DNA of 64,000 nucleotides. Source: Gossypium raimondii (taxonomy: Eukaryota; Streptophyta; Magnoliopsida; Malvales; Malvaceae). Position numbers and translations under genes: made by a program. The stretch is taken from positions 5,642,001 to 5,706,000 of the forward strand of contig NC_068565.1 of assembly GCF_025698545.1 (NCBI RefSeq), written 5' to 3'. The notes below the pieces were generated by a model, which was not told where the DNA came from, did not search any database, and saw only the letters and a program-made list of their open reading frames with translations. Below, piece by piece: positions 23,104 to 34,104 of this stretch (position 1 is the first letter of the stretch; every line of letters begins with the position of its first letter).

Positions 23104-24318
23104 TGTAACAGCCCGATTTTGACCCTAATCAGACAAAGTGGTTTTAGGACCACAAATCCGAGTCAGAAAAATTTTTTAAAATTATTTTTGGTATTTGCAA
23201 TATGTGAATTACTATGTATGAAAATTTCGTATGAAAATTTGATCGTTTGAGTGCTCAATTTGATAAAAATGGCTTAATCGCGTAAAATAAAAATTTGGGG
23301 GTCAAATTTAAAAGCACCCAATTGTTGTTGCCTTTTAAAATGGGAGTAGTTAAGAAGAAATTATCCCACAAATTAGATAGTGGGCGGCATATTACATTAG
23401 TGACCTTAGTATATGTGTTTTTATAAATTATTATTAATAAGGTTAATTTGGTCATTTGCTAAATTAAACTTTATAATTAAAATTAAACAAAAACTTCTTA
23501 TTCATTCATCTTCTCCAAGCCGAATATTAGTTAGAAAATAACTCAACCATGGCTTCTTAGGTTTCGGCAATGGTTTAGCTTGATTAAGGTATGTTTTGGT
23601 CTCGGTTTTTTATGATTTTTACGTTTTTGTGATCGTTGCTTCGTGTTCTATCTAGCCCATGCTTTAATTTTAGAATTTGATGTTGATTTTGAGATATACC
23701 ATTAGTGAATGCTTGATCTTTGTGATAGTTGATGATGAAATATGAAAGATATGTGAAAGATTAACATATTTTGTCTTTGAATTTTTGGTGAAATTGAGTA
23801 ATTAGGGTTAAATTGTGAAATTAAATTTTTGGGGACTAAAATGTGAAATAAATGAAATGTCTGGACTTGTATGAGTACTAGTAATATTTGGCCCTTATAT
23901 GGTGTGGACAAATTTTGTTTATTTTGTGTTTTATGCAATAGGGACTAAATTGCAAAAAGTGTAAATGTCAGGGGCAAAATGGTAATTTACCCATTTATGT
24001 GTTTTTGGACTAAATTTAATGTGATAATTTTTAAACTAGCTCATTTTGAATATATTTAGATCAAGAACTAAAGAAATCGGAGTTGGATCGGAGAAAAGCT
24101 AAAGTCGTTGACTAATCGTCCGGTTTCGATTTTTCACCGTCTGAGGTAAGTCTATTAGCAACTAAGAGTTATTAAGTTAATATTTATATATGCATACTAA
24201 TTGTATTTTATGTTTAGCTATAATTTAAAGTATATTAGTTGAATAAATTTTGAAGTGTGGATAATATATATAACATGTTCGAATATACAAGTATGATCTT
24301 GTATAAATTCATGGTTTG

Positions 24319-27075
24319 TGTAACAGCCCGATTCTGGGCCTAGTGAAACAGTGGTTTCGGGACCACAAATCCGAGAAGGGAAAATATGATTATTATTATA
24401 TTTTTATGGTCTACAATTTTACAAAAAAATTTCTTAAAAATTTCGTTCAAAAATTTCGACATTTGGGCACTCAATTTAGTCTAAAGGACTAAATTGTAAA
24501 AAGTGAAAAAGTTGAGTTCTACATGTTAGAAGTGTCAAATTGTTATGAAATTCTAAATTGGAGGTTCTTATGTTGTAATTAGACCATTAGTTAATTGATG
24601 GACAAAAATGGGCATAGAATTAGTGAAATAAATTTTTTTAAGTAAGGGCATTTTAGTCATTTAGTAATAAAAAGAAATAAAATGGGAAAAAGATGGAGAA
24701 ATGGTGTCATCATCTCCATAGTTGCTGCCAAATTTTGGAAGACACCATAGCTAGGGTTTCTTTGCTTTCTCAAGCTCATAGTAAGTGCATCCTAGCCCCG
24801 TTTTTAATGTTTTTCGTATTTTTGAAATCCTCGTAGCTCGGTTTAGCTTATTTTATCAATAATTCATGTTAGGGTTTATATTTGGAAAAATACCCATAGG
24901 TGAAAAGTGTTTATTTTGCTGTTTTATGGTGGAATATGAAGCTAGAAATTATGTTAAACAACTTTTGCTTAGCGATTTTAAACGAAAACAGGTAAATTGA
25001 CAAAATCAGTAAAAATACCTAATGTTCAAAAGTGTGTGTTAGAGTGAGAATTTGATGTTGTCATAGAAGGGAAAAATGTTCAGCATGTCATAAAACATTA
25101 GAATAAGTGATGAAGTTTAATTTCCGAGCTTAGGGACAAAAGTGTAATTATGCAAAAGTTCGGGGGCAAAATTGTAATTTTTCAAAAATTTTAATAAATG
25201 TGAACATTAAATGAGTTAAATTTTCCATTATAGATCAAGAAAAATGAGAAGACTACCTCAAACGGGGAAAAGAGAAGATAGTAGAGTAAATTGCAAAATT
25301 TCGATATTTTGCACCGAGGTAAGTAAACATGTGATTTAATTCAATATTTTGACATTATTTGATATATGTTGAGATTTATTTGAACATAGAATAAATATTT
25401 GATAAAAATTCTAAAAATGTGGTTAAATTGGGAAAGGTGGTAAAGTGTTGAAAATATTGGTTCCGGTTGAACACTCGGAATAAGCCGGAGTACATTGAAT
25501 ATAAAGGGGGTTGCTAAGTGCTGATTCCCCCAAGGGGTTGCTAAGTGCTGATTCCACCGTATTTTAAATGTGAAAGGGGTCGCTAAGTGCTGATTCCCCC
25601 AAGGGGTTGCTAAGTGTTGATTCCCTGACTCATTGGTGGTTGCTAAGTGCTGATTCCACCGTATTTTAAATGTGAAGGGGGTTGTTAAGTGCTGATTCCT
25701 CCAAGGGGTTGCTAAGTGTTGATTCCCCGAATCATTGGTGGTTGCTAAGTGCTGATTCCACCATATCTTTGAATATGAAAGGGGTTGCTAAGTGCTGATT
25801 CCCCGAATCACTGGTGGTTGCTAAGTGCTGAACCCACCGATAACGGTTGATATTCCGAGTGTTCAACGAGAAAATTGGAAAGGTGAATATTTATATATGG
25901 TGGAGAAGTTTATGGGAGGAATAGTGGGTTTGATTCTTAATCAACCCATGTATAAGATGGGAGGAAGTATCAAAAACTACAAAAGAGCAAATTAAATATA
26001 AAACTATTTTGAACAACAGCAGTTGGGCAACTTTGAAAAATCACCATAAATGGTGGAAAATGAATTGGAGGTTGAATAATATGTTAAATTAAATCTGAGT
26101 GAGTCTATTTTCATATGAAAGAAACAGAGCAAGCAAAAGAGTTGTATATTTGGGGATATTTGAATTTATTTGAGACAGGGCTGGATTGATTTTGAAATCC
26201 CCTATTCCAACTTCAGAAAATCACCAAAAATTATAAAAATATAATTATGGACTTAAATTTATATGCTTGGATTCCTTATTGAGTCTATTTTTAATAGAAA
26301 CAAACGAGACCATTGTTTGAATTTTTTACAGAGAGTTAAGTAAATTTTAGTAAAGGGAGGTCAGAACCATTGGGCAGTGAAACAGGGGAATCTTTAAAGA
26401 ATAAACTGTATTAATTGGCTAAATCAAAAATTCTTAAAATTTTATGGTGGAAAGGTATATGAGTCTAGTTTTGGGGAAAATTTACGGAACTTAATTTGGA
26501 GTCCTGTAGCTCCAGATAAAAATAAATTAGCCTCCATGACGCAGAAAGACAGTTTGCTGGAAATTAAACAAACCTTGAAATTTATGTGTGATTAAAATTA
26601 TGCTGCTATGAAATCATGTGGGAAATTTATTTATTTGTCATATGTTTACTTACTAAGCTATATGCTTACTCGTTTTTATTTTCCCTTGATTATTGTGACA
26701 TCAGCCAGCTCGGAATTTGGACGAAGTCAGGAAATCATCCACACTATCATCAACTTTTTGGGTATTTTGTAATTAATATTTTGAAATATGGCATGTATAG
26801 ATGACTTTATGTGATGTGGTATAAATATATATATAGTGTTGTTCGATTTAATATGTTGGTGATTATTAATGGAAAAATTATGTCTGAACATATATCTGTA
26901 ATTGGTTGGAAATATTGAAGTTGTTTGAAATTGTTTTTGGAAAGTTGCAGGGGGTTTTATGTAAAAACAAGCAGAAATGCTGTCGAAATTTTTATAAAAA
27001 AAAATTATAAGTGTTTGAGTTCTAGTAATACCTCATACTCTGTTTCGGCAAGGAACACGGGTAAGGGGTGTTACA
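24319..27075 (+). mobile_element. Nested solo-LTR-like TG...CA repeat (inner)
   Basis: The unit begins TGTAACAGCCCGATTCTGGG and ends ACGGGTAAGGGGTGTTACA, with a perfect target duplication GTTTG (24314-24318 and 27076-27080). It lies wholly inside 23104-29113 and shares its start (GTGGTTTCGGGACCACAAAT against AGTGGTTTTAGGACCACAAA) and overall layout. It is therefore a later insertion of the same superfamily into the older copy. A block of short tandem repeats lies at 25500-25850. No coding domain was recognised in its 2,757 bp. Confidence 0.8.
25500..25850 (+). repeat. Tandem repeat GGTTGCTAAGTGCTGATTCC inside the inner LTR
   Basis: About nine to ten imperfect copies of GGTTGCTAAGTGCTGATTCC are separated by CCC-AAGGGG or ACCGTATTTTAAATGTGAA spacers, which makes a higher-order array. 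It lies in the middle of the inner solo-LTR-like unit. Confidence 0.85.
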
Positions 27076-27429
27076 GTTTGAAATGAAGATATGAAATGTA
27101 ATCAAGAATAGGCGATGTTCGAATAAGCATGAATATATATATGTAAATTTCTTTTTTTTGAAATTAGGTAAGAAAGTTATATATATACATACGATAGATC
27201 AAATATATATATGTGAATACATGAACAAGTCTTGAATTTAGACAAAGATATGTATATATATATAAGTTTTTGAGTTTAGTTAAAGTACAAATGTTGTAAA
27301 TGTATAAATTCTGGTATAAATCAAAGGTATGTATAACATTTATATATTAGGTTCGAATATATGTATATATATACATAAGTATATACAAGTATAAACTCTT
27401 GGATTGGATTAAAATATGTAACTTATAAT

Positions 27430-27449
27430 TGTATATATATAGTTTGAAT

Positions 27450-27490
<41 letters not shown>
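27430..27490. repeat. TA microsatellite
   Basis: A nearly pure (TA)n run lies at about 27452-27486, within a wider TATATG-rich stretch of the outer LTR-like unit. A second pure run is at about 28226-28253. Confidence 0.9.
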
Positions 27491-27492
<2 letters not shown>

Positions 27493-27776
27493 AGTTATAA
27501 CTTATATGTATATGTTGTATTGAATGAGCATGCTTACATATATGTATATGTTCTTTTATTGAATTTAGGTAGGACATTTATATAAGTTTATATGAGGTTT
27601 GATTATGCAACATTATGTGTATATGTTCTTGTAATGAATTTAAGTATGAAATTTATATATGTATGTGAAAGTTTCGATTATGTATGTATATTTATGTAAA
27701 AGTTCTAGAATGGAAGTGAATATATGAAATTATTAGTTTGGATCATTATAAAGCGATCGAATGTAATACAAACTTT

Positions 27777-27925
27777 ACGTCTAGCAGGCTTGATGCCGGT
27801 GAAATGATTCAGACTTTACGTCTAGCAGGCTTAATGCCGGTGATACATTTCAGACTATAGGTCTAGCAGGCTAAAAGCCGGTGTACCGAATCAGGTTTTA
27901 AAACCTAGTAGGCTAAGTGCCAGTG
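27777..27925 (+). repeat. Tandem repeat with CTAGCAGGCTTAATGCCGGTGA units
   Basis: Four imperfect copies of a roughly 45-bp unit (CAGACTTTACGTCTAGCAGG followed by CTTGATGCCGGTGA) occur in the outer solo-LTR-like unit. Position and layout match the arrays at 25500-25850 and 39640-39800 in related units. Confidence 0.8.
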
Positions 27926-28220
27926 ATCTGTTTAAATTATGTGAGAATATGCAATTGATATATCTATGATTTTGATTATATGATATCGATGAATACATAA
28001 ACATTCGGTTTTTACATGCTTGGTGAGTATACACCTACATTCGGGTTTTGCATTGGTTAAACATAATTGTATGCATTCGGTATATACAATTAATAAAGGC
28101 ATATGTACATTAGGTATATGCGATTGTTGAATTTATAAATGCATATGGTGATATGCGGTTGTTAAATATATATATATGTTGAGCCTATGTGTTTGATAAT
28201 CATTTATGTATGCATTTGAG

Positions 28221-28258
<38 letters not shown>

Positions 28259-29113
28259 GTACTCATTTATATGTATATGAAGAATATGTATATATATTGA
28301 ATGTATGTATTAGCTATGTATTCAGTATAAATTCATAATGAGTATATATATACAAACGAATATAAAATGTGATTGGTATATATGTGTATGCTCAATTATA
28401 TGCACATGATAAGTACATATGTGCATTTTGATGTGTGTGAGTAATAAAGATGTATACACATTCGGTTATAAAATTTGTTAAACATATGTATATATGCAAT
28501 CGGTTATTTACGTTAAAGTGTATATACATTCGGTTTTAATTGTTGATAATTATGTATGCATTTGTCTATAAGTATTTGTTAATATATATAGTGTTTGCGA
28601 ATTCATTAAGTGTACCAGGAAATTTTATAATTTTTTTATATATATATATTTTTGTTGTTATGCTATAGACTTACTAAGCTATAAAAGCTTACTTTGTTTA
28701 CTTATGTCTTTCTGTTTTATAGACTTAAAGATCAAGCTTCAAGCTCGGGGATCGTCAGCAAGTTCATCACCCTATCTATTGTCTCGGTATTTAAAATGTT
28801 TAAATTTTAACTACGGCATGTACAGACTAGATAAATGTTTTGAAGGTCGTACTTTGTTATATTGTATATGAATTTAATAGCCATACGAAAATGGTTTATT
28901 TCCTTATGGATTTTGCTGGATTGTCATGTCTTTATTTTGTTTTGAATGATCTAAGTGAAGTTCATAATATGTCATATTTAATGTTAAATTAAGTTTATTA
29001 AATATTAAATATTTATACACAATGTATATGTTTTGATTTTGCAATGGTTGTATTTTGTTTAGTAATGCTTCGTAACCCTAATTCAAATAAGGATACGGGC
29101 TAGGGGTGTTACA

Positions 29114-29790
29114 AAATATCTCTTTTGAGCATAAGAGCAACTAACTCTAGGTTGATTAATTGAAAATTTTTAATTAAAACCACTATTATCGCATTAACTC
29201 GTGCTATGGATTCCCCTATTAGATTTAACTCTAATATGGTAGATTTATGTCCTCCTATTTTTAGAATTGCATGTAACTCCACTCAATTACACAAGATCTA
29301 CTTTTAAACAGGGTCTATTCAACCACCAATTTAAGCACATTAAATATGGATCAATAATCTAGAAATATCAAACCAAGAATTAAGAACTCACAATTAAGAA
29401 CAAGAAACTAAATAATTATTGCGTAAAATAAAAATCAAATGATAGAATCCATTATAGGGTTCATCTCTCCTAGGTATTTAGAAAATTAGCTCATTCTTGA
29501 AAATAAAAACATCCAAGATCTACTCTTAAATTAGCTCATGATTTTCCGCTGTTCGAGGCACAATTCCACGAAATCGACATAGCTTACCATACGTCCGTGT
29601 GGGTCACACGGTCATATGATTTGGTTGTGTGGAATGGTTCAGCCCGTGTGGCTCCTGTAGCTTGCTCCGACACTCCAGTTTTCAAGCATTAAAACATGAA
29701 TTCAAAATATTAGGAGCATAAAATTCACAATTAACATCAAATAATTACCCAAAAACGCATTAAGAACGAAGTTAAAACATGTTACTTTTA
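29114..29790 (-). mobile_element. Continuation of the interrupted gypsy-type LTR/leader
   Basis: This sequence carries one copy of the AAATA duplication at its left edge and resembles the AT-rich DNA left of 23104, so it is probably the other half of the unit split by the 6-kb insertion. At about 29590-29670 it has GTCACACGG and CCCGTGTGGCTC motifs, common in cotton LTR elements. No coding domain was seen. Confidence 0.5.
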
Positions 29791-29794
29791 TCAC

Positions 29795-30010
29795 TTATCA
29801 CCGACAAAACTAAAAGAAGTAAAGGCATAGTTGTAAGAATTATTAGATCGGGGATTCTTTCAACCGAGTATGTCAACTTAGGATACGCCAATATTATTTG
29901 TGAAAAAAAAAGATGAAACTATAAGACTTTGAATTGATTATAGACAACTGAACAAAGTGACCACAAAGGATAAGTATACATTACTCCGTAAAGACGAAAA
30001 TATGCCTCAA
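29795..30010 (+). mobile_element. Ty3/gypsy reverse transcriptase N-terminal fragment
   Basis: Plus-strand translation shows the start of a gypsy reverse transcriptase: an ELLDRGF-like block, then STWDTPILFVKKKDETIRL and IDYRQLNKVTTKDKYTL. It is a short, broken remnant. It could be the missing part of the same family as the pol fragment at 19905-21680, but the order excludes a simple single insertion between the two. Confidence 0.75.
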
Positions 30011-30205
30011 AACTTTAAAAAATCTATTTTTTCCAACAATAATTATTATAATAATTAATTTATGTTGATAAATAATTTGTATCTACGCTCATAAATAAAT
30101 ATATAATTATATTAAGATAAATAAAAAAGTTAATTGTAATATGATGATTTGCCCCATGGATAAAAATTATTAGATAAAAATATAAATTAAATGAAAAAAA
30201 GGAGA

Positions 30206-30731
30206 AAGGGACACTTATTTCAATATAAGCTTGTTATATATATGATATAGATGATTCTTAATTTTGCTATACTTTTTATTATTAATAAATTAAATTTTTC
30301 GTAATTTTATTAAATAATTTAAGATTAAATTTTATTAAATAATTTAAGATTAATATTTGATGTATTAATCAATATTTTTTTTGAATTTAAATTATTTATC
30401 ATTTAAATAACCTGAAAGGGGGAAGGAGATCAATAAAATGAAAGTTACTTTATTGCCTACAAACTATTCTGTCTGTATTGATAAACGTGTTGAACATAAA
30501 TGGCGTAGGTAGTCCCAGTGTGAACGTTAGGTCAGTCATTTTAGGGTGGGTTTGAATGAGCGGTTGGGTGCGGTGCGGTGCGTTTAGCTTACTTTTTGTC
30601 TCACGCTACAGTACCGCTACAGTATCTAATCTCACCGCCACCGCTATTTTTATACTAACCGCTGGTAAACGCACCGCCCATTCAAACCCAACCTTAGTCT
30701 CGGATAACCTTTGTTCATCCAAACCAAAGTA
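30206..30731 (+). promoter_or_regulatory. Orphan UGT promoter and 5' leader without a gene
   Basis: Sequence from GGGACACTTATTTCAATATA through GATGTATTAATCAATA, the CCTGAAAGGG block, GTCTGTATTGATAAACGTGT and GGCGTAGGTAGTC matches, in order, the promoters of UGT copy 1 (30752-31021) and copy 2 (33713-34104). After a small MITE (30544-30693) the leader motif TTTGTTCATCCAAACCAAAG appears at 30712-30731, just as it does directly before the copy 1 and 2 start codons. Here no UGT follows; the next promoter copy begins instead. I infer that a UGT gene was removed, for example by unequal crossing-over. Confidence 0.75.
30544..30693. mobile_element. Tourist-like MITE, 150 bp, TTA target duplication
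   Basis: The left terminus reads GGGTGGGTTTGAATGAGCGG. The reverse complement of the right terminus reads GGTTGGGTTTGAATGGGCGG, an 18/20 match. TTA flanks both sides (30541-30543 and 30694-30696), the usual duplication of PIF/Harbinger elements. The interior is GC-rich, with repeated GCGGTGC and CGCTACAGTA motifs. It is inserted in the orphan UGT promoter copy. Confidence 0.85.
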
Positions 30732-30751
30732 TATTTTAGTCATATTAGTCA

Positions 30752-31021
30752 TTTTTTGCTATACTTTTTTATTATTAATAAATTAAATTATTTTTCGTAA
30801 TTTTATTAAATAATTTAAGATTAATATTTGATGTATTAATCAATAAAAAATTTGAATTTAAATTATTTATCATTTAAATATCCTGAAAGGGGTAGGAATT
30901 GATTGGCCAACAACTATTTTGTCTGTATTGATAAACATGTTAGAAAATAAATGGCGTAGGTAGTCTCAGTGTGGACTTTTAGGTCAGTTCACATTTGTTC
31001 ATCCAAACCAAAGCAAAAAAG
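30752..31021 (+). promoter_or_regulatory. Promoter and leader region of UGT copy 1
   Basis: This stretch is a close copy of the region before UGT copy 2 (33790-34104): the AT-rich block with TTTTTATTATTAATAAATTA, then CCTGAAAGGGG, GTCTGTATTGATAAACATGT, ATGGCGTAGGTAGTCTCAGT and the leader TTTGTTCATCCAAACCAAAG. The label rests on position and on duplication together with the gene. No single core promoter element is certain. Confidence 0.55.
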
Positions 31022-32392
31022 ATGAGCAAATCAGGCTGCTTAAAGCTTCACATCGCCATGTTTCCCTGGGTTGTATATGGTCATTTCATCCCCTTCCTTC
31101 ATCTCTCAAATAAGTTGGCTCATAAAGGCCATAAAATTTCCTTCATTTTGCCTAAAGGAGTGCAACCAAAGCTGGAAAACATGAACCAATACCCCAACTT
31201 GATTCAATTCGTTCCTCTAGTTATACCCCATGTCGATGGCCTCCCTCCAGGTGCTGAAACTACATCTGTTATTCCTCTGAACCAACAAAAATACCTTGCT
31301 TTTGCTGTAGATTAAACCAGGGACCAAGTTGAAGGCATCCTAGGGGCTTTAAAACCAGATATGGTTTTTTATGATTTCTGGTTTTGGATCCCAGACTTGG
31401 CTCGCCAACTTGGGATCCACTCCATATGCTATGTAGTGGTTTCCTCGATGATCATGTCGTTAGGATCAAACATCAGGACGATAACCAAAGAAACGACTGT
31501 AGAAGAGGTGGCGAAATTGCCTCCTGATTACCCTTCTTCCACTGTGAAATTCAAAGGTGAAGAGGCTGCTGCATTGTTGTTTGAGGCTAACGATTTCGGG
31601 AGTGGACTGTCGTTTGGGGAACGCACAAGGACTGCTGTGAGTGGAAGTGATGCCATTGCCTTCAGGACTTGCCGTGAAACCGAGGGACCATTTTGCGACT
31701 ATTTTGCTCGAGGAATTGGGAAGTCTGTTTTGTTGACAGGGCCTTGCTTGCCAGAAACGAATACCCAACAGCTTGATGAGAAATGGGTTAGTTGGTTGAG
31801 CCAGTTCGAGCCAGGGTCTGTTGTGTTTTGCTCCTTTGGAAGCCAGAGTGTGTTGCAGAAGGATGAGTTCCAGGAGTTGGTGCTTGGGTTTGAGCTATGT
31901 GGGCTACCATTTTTGGTAGCTTTAAAGCCCCCCCAAGGATTCTCGACTGTTGAAGAAGCTCTGCCGGAGGGGTTTCAAGATAGGGTTGGAGGAAGAGGGT
32001 TGGTGTATGGAGGTTGGGTTCCACAAGAGCAGCTATTGCACCACCCTAACATCGGCTGTTTCGTTAACCACTGTGGGTATGGAACGATGTGGGAGTTTTT
32101 GCTTAGTGACTGCCAAATCGTGTTGATTCCTGAAATTGGGGATCAAATTTTGAACACCAGATTAATGGTGGAAGAACTCAAGATTGGAGTTGAAGTGGAG
32201 AGAGGTAAAAAGAGGGAGGTTTCAAAGGAGTCATTGAGTGAAGTCATCAAGTTTGTGATGGACAAGGACAATGAAACAGCTAATATGATGAAGAGAAACC
32301 ATGCTAAGCTGAAGCAAATACTATCTAACAGGGATCTTCAAGAAGGATATATCAACAATTTCATCCAAGCTCTGCAAGATCTTGTCAAATAG
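31022..32392 (+). pseudogene. UGT79-type glycosyltransferase, copy 1, nonsense-disabled
   Basis: The coding region is otherwise full length (457 codons with stop, intronless) and aligns throughout with copies 2-4. Codon 98 (31313-31315) is TAA where the other copies have CAA (Q98 in VDQTRDQ), a single C-to-T change that truncates the product before the catalytic aspartate and the donor-binding region. The downstream frame is clean, so the stop is recent. The N-terminal half (ISFILPKG, NLIQFVPLVIP, ILGALKPDMV) resembles copy 4, while the C-terminal part (RLMVEELKIG) is nearly identical to copy 2. Substitutions such as V18 in PWVVYG and SVLLTGP are private to it. If translated from the downstream ATG at 31361, a 343-residue fragment would result, but it would lack the acceptor domain. 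Confidence 0.9.
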
Positions 32393-32499
32393 AGTGGCAA
32401 AATCCAAGCAATTGGTTAGAAAATGAAACTGAATCATAGGTATGATTATTGTTTTATCACATTCTTATTTTCTAATTGTCCATGCTTTTATTAATTTCA

Positions 32500-32860
32500 A
32501 ATAAAGCAATGTTTATTAAATTACAATTTTAATATATAAATAAAAATTCAAATAAACTTTAATTGAAAGTTCCAATGAAATGAAAATTTGAAATTCAAAT
32601 AAAATTCAAATAAAATATCAATTTAAAGCAATATTTATCAAATTACAATTTAAATATATGAATAAAATTTATAATAAATATAATTTAAATAAAGAAAGCA
32701 ATATTTATTAAATTACAATTTAAATATATAAATAAAAATTCAAATAAAATTTAATTAAAAATTACATTGAATTGAAATGAAATTCAAATAAAATATCAAT
32801 TTAAAGCAATATTTATTAAATTATAATTTAAATATATAAATAAAAATTTAATTCAACAAT
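32500..32860. repeat. AT-rich tandem array downstream of UGT copy 1
   Basis: Four imperfect copies of a unit beginning AAAGCAATATTTATTAAATT, followed by ACAATTTAAATATATAAATA, are spaced about 90-130 bp apart. The same array recurs at 35583-35940 because it lies within the duplicated UGT unit. Confidence 0.8.
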
Positions 32861-33394
32861 TACATGACAAATGAAGTTATAATTAAAAAAGAAAAAAAAA
32901 GTGAAATGAAATTGAAATCAAATTCAAATGAAAAAAAAATTCGAAATGCCAATACATGACAGGCCCACACTTGTGACAGCCTTGTCAAAACAGGCCACCC
33001 AATGGTTGGCACCAGCGGCCCAATGTGCCAGATCAGCCTGTCAATGGCCGATTTCAAAAAAATTAAATTTTGTCAGGCCTATGAGGCCTAATCTGTGTCA
33101 AATCGGCCACTCAATGGCCGGCATCAGTAGACTAGACCTGCGCTGACATGTATCGGGGTAGGGCCCAAAATTTTATTTTCTTTTTTTCCCCTTTTTACCC
33201 CTACTCAACCACTATGGTCCCCCACTTTAAATGTCCCAAAATTCGAGCACCATCGCCGATAACTATCGTTCACCGTCGATCACCGTCGCTGATCACAGTC
33301 GTTCATGGTTGATCACTGTCATCGATCAACATCTATTACTACTGATCAAGGCTGATCACCGATCACCTCTGTCGATCACCACTGATCACTCTAT

Positions 33395-33600
33395 GGGTCC
33401 TAATCCTAATTCTCTTTTAAATGACGACAAAAACATTGCTAAAAATATGAATAAGGTAAATTTTATACCAAATGACCCATTTACTTTGAATAACTATGAT
33501 AACTTGTTTTTTAAACAAGAAATATAACATTTTATATTTATTATAAATGCAGGATCAGTACCGAATTGTGAGACCTTGATTGCATGATCTTGAATATTTT
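33395..33600 (+). pseudogene. Truncated 5' part of a plant-mobile-domain (MAIN-like) gene
   Basis: From the ATG at 33395 the frame reads MGPNPNSLLNDDKNIAKNMN. An apparent intron (GTAAAT at 33456 to GCAG at 33552) follows, and then the first codons of a mobile-domain exon (DQYRIVRP). The copy stops at the UGT duplication junction. The fuller version lies after UGT copy 2 at 36490-37271. MAIN-like initial exons are short and variable, so the start is tentative. Confidence 0.5.
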
Positions 33601-33712
33601 CGAAAAATGCTTTTCGAAAAATCAACTATTGGCAAACAAACGAACCCTAAGTGCCTCTACTTATATGATTTTAGTCATCACACACGGTTGAACAACATAA
33701 CCATATATCATA

Positions 33713-34104
33713 AAAGAGGGACACTTGTTTCAATATAAGCATGGTATATATATATATATATGTGTGAGATATAGATGATCCTTAATCTTGCTATACTTTT
33801 TTATTATTAATAAATTAAATTGTTTTTCGTAATTTTATTAAATAATTTAAGATTATATTTGATGTATTAATAATAATAAAATTTGAATTTAAATTATTTA
33901 TCATTTAAATATCCTGAAAGGGAGAGGAATTGATTGACACGAAAGCTTTTCTTGAAATTTATTTTATGGCCGACAACTATTTGTCTGTATTGATAAACAT
34001 GTTAGAAAATAAATGGCGTAGGTAGTCTCAGTGTGGACTGTGGACTTTGATGTCAGTTATTTTCGTGTCAGATAACTTTGTTCATCCAAACCAAAGCAAA
34101 AAAG
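33713..34104 (+). promoter_or_regulatory. Promoter and leader region of UGT copy 2
   Basis: It matches the orphan promoter (30206-30540) and the copy 1 promoter (30752-31021) in motif order, from GGGACACTTGTTTCAATATA to the leader TTTGTTCATCCAAACCAAAG just before the ATG at 34105. Differences are scattered substitutions and a TATATA microsatellite. The role is inferred from position and from joint duplication with the gene. Confidence 0.6.

Larger units (their letters stand above)
23104..29113 (+). mobile_element. Solo-LTR-like TG...CA repeat (outer, interrupted)
   Basis: The unit begins TGTAACAGCCCGATTTTGAC and ends GGGCTAGGGGTGTTACA. A perfect 5-bp target duplication AAATA flanks it (23099-23103 and 29114-29118). 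TG...CA ends with short inverted TGTAACA termini and a 5-bp duplication are marks of LTR integration. No primer-binding site, coding domain or second LTR was seen, so it is best read as a solo LTR of about 3.2 kb into which a related copy (24319-27075) later inserted. It contains TA-rich microsatellites and a short tandem repeat at 27777-27925. The long LTR suggests a chromovirus such as Tekay/Del, which is inference. Confidence 0.75.
32393..33710. other. 3' flank of UGT copy 1, duplicated after copy 2
   Basis: The stretch to about 33594 is nearly the same as the DNA following copy 2 (35476 to about 36705). It contains an AT-rich tandem array (32500-32860), a block with repeated AATGGCCG and GGCC motifs (32950-33140), a GATCACCG-rich stretch (33245-33385) and an exon-intron piece of a plant-mobile-domain gene. 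After about 33594 the copy ends, and unrelated DNA leads to the copy 2 promoter near 33713. Confidence 0.75.

Noticed and set aside
25500-25850. Regular short repeats that could suggest a CRISPR-like array
   Set aside because: Repeats are imperfect, spacers are not unique, and the array lies in the middle of an LTR-type repeat of a plant nuclear genome.
27347-27577. Open frame of Tyr/Ile repeats
   Set aside because: It is translation of a TA microsatellite.
19905-30010. One single gypsy element split by the 6-kb insertion
   Set aside because: The RT start lies to the right of the RNase H/integrase part on the same strand, and the gag piece is on the other strand, so at least two separate elements are involved.
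31466-32024. Open frames on the minus strand inside the UGT genes, repeated in every copy
   Set aside because: They mirror the UGT codons and recur in all four copies only because the genes are duplicates. No protein family matches.
33245-33385. GATCACCG-rich stretch as a possible coding repeat
   Set aside because: Stops and indels differ between the two duplicated copies and no open frame is kept, so it is treated as non-coding simple repeat.
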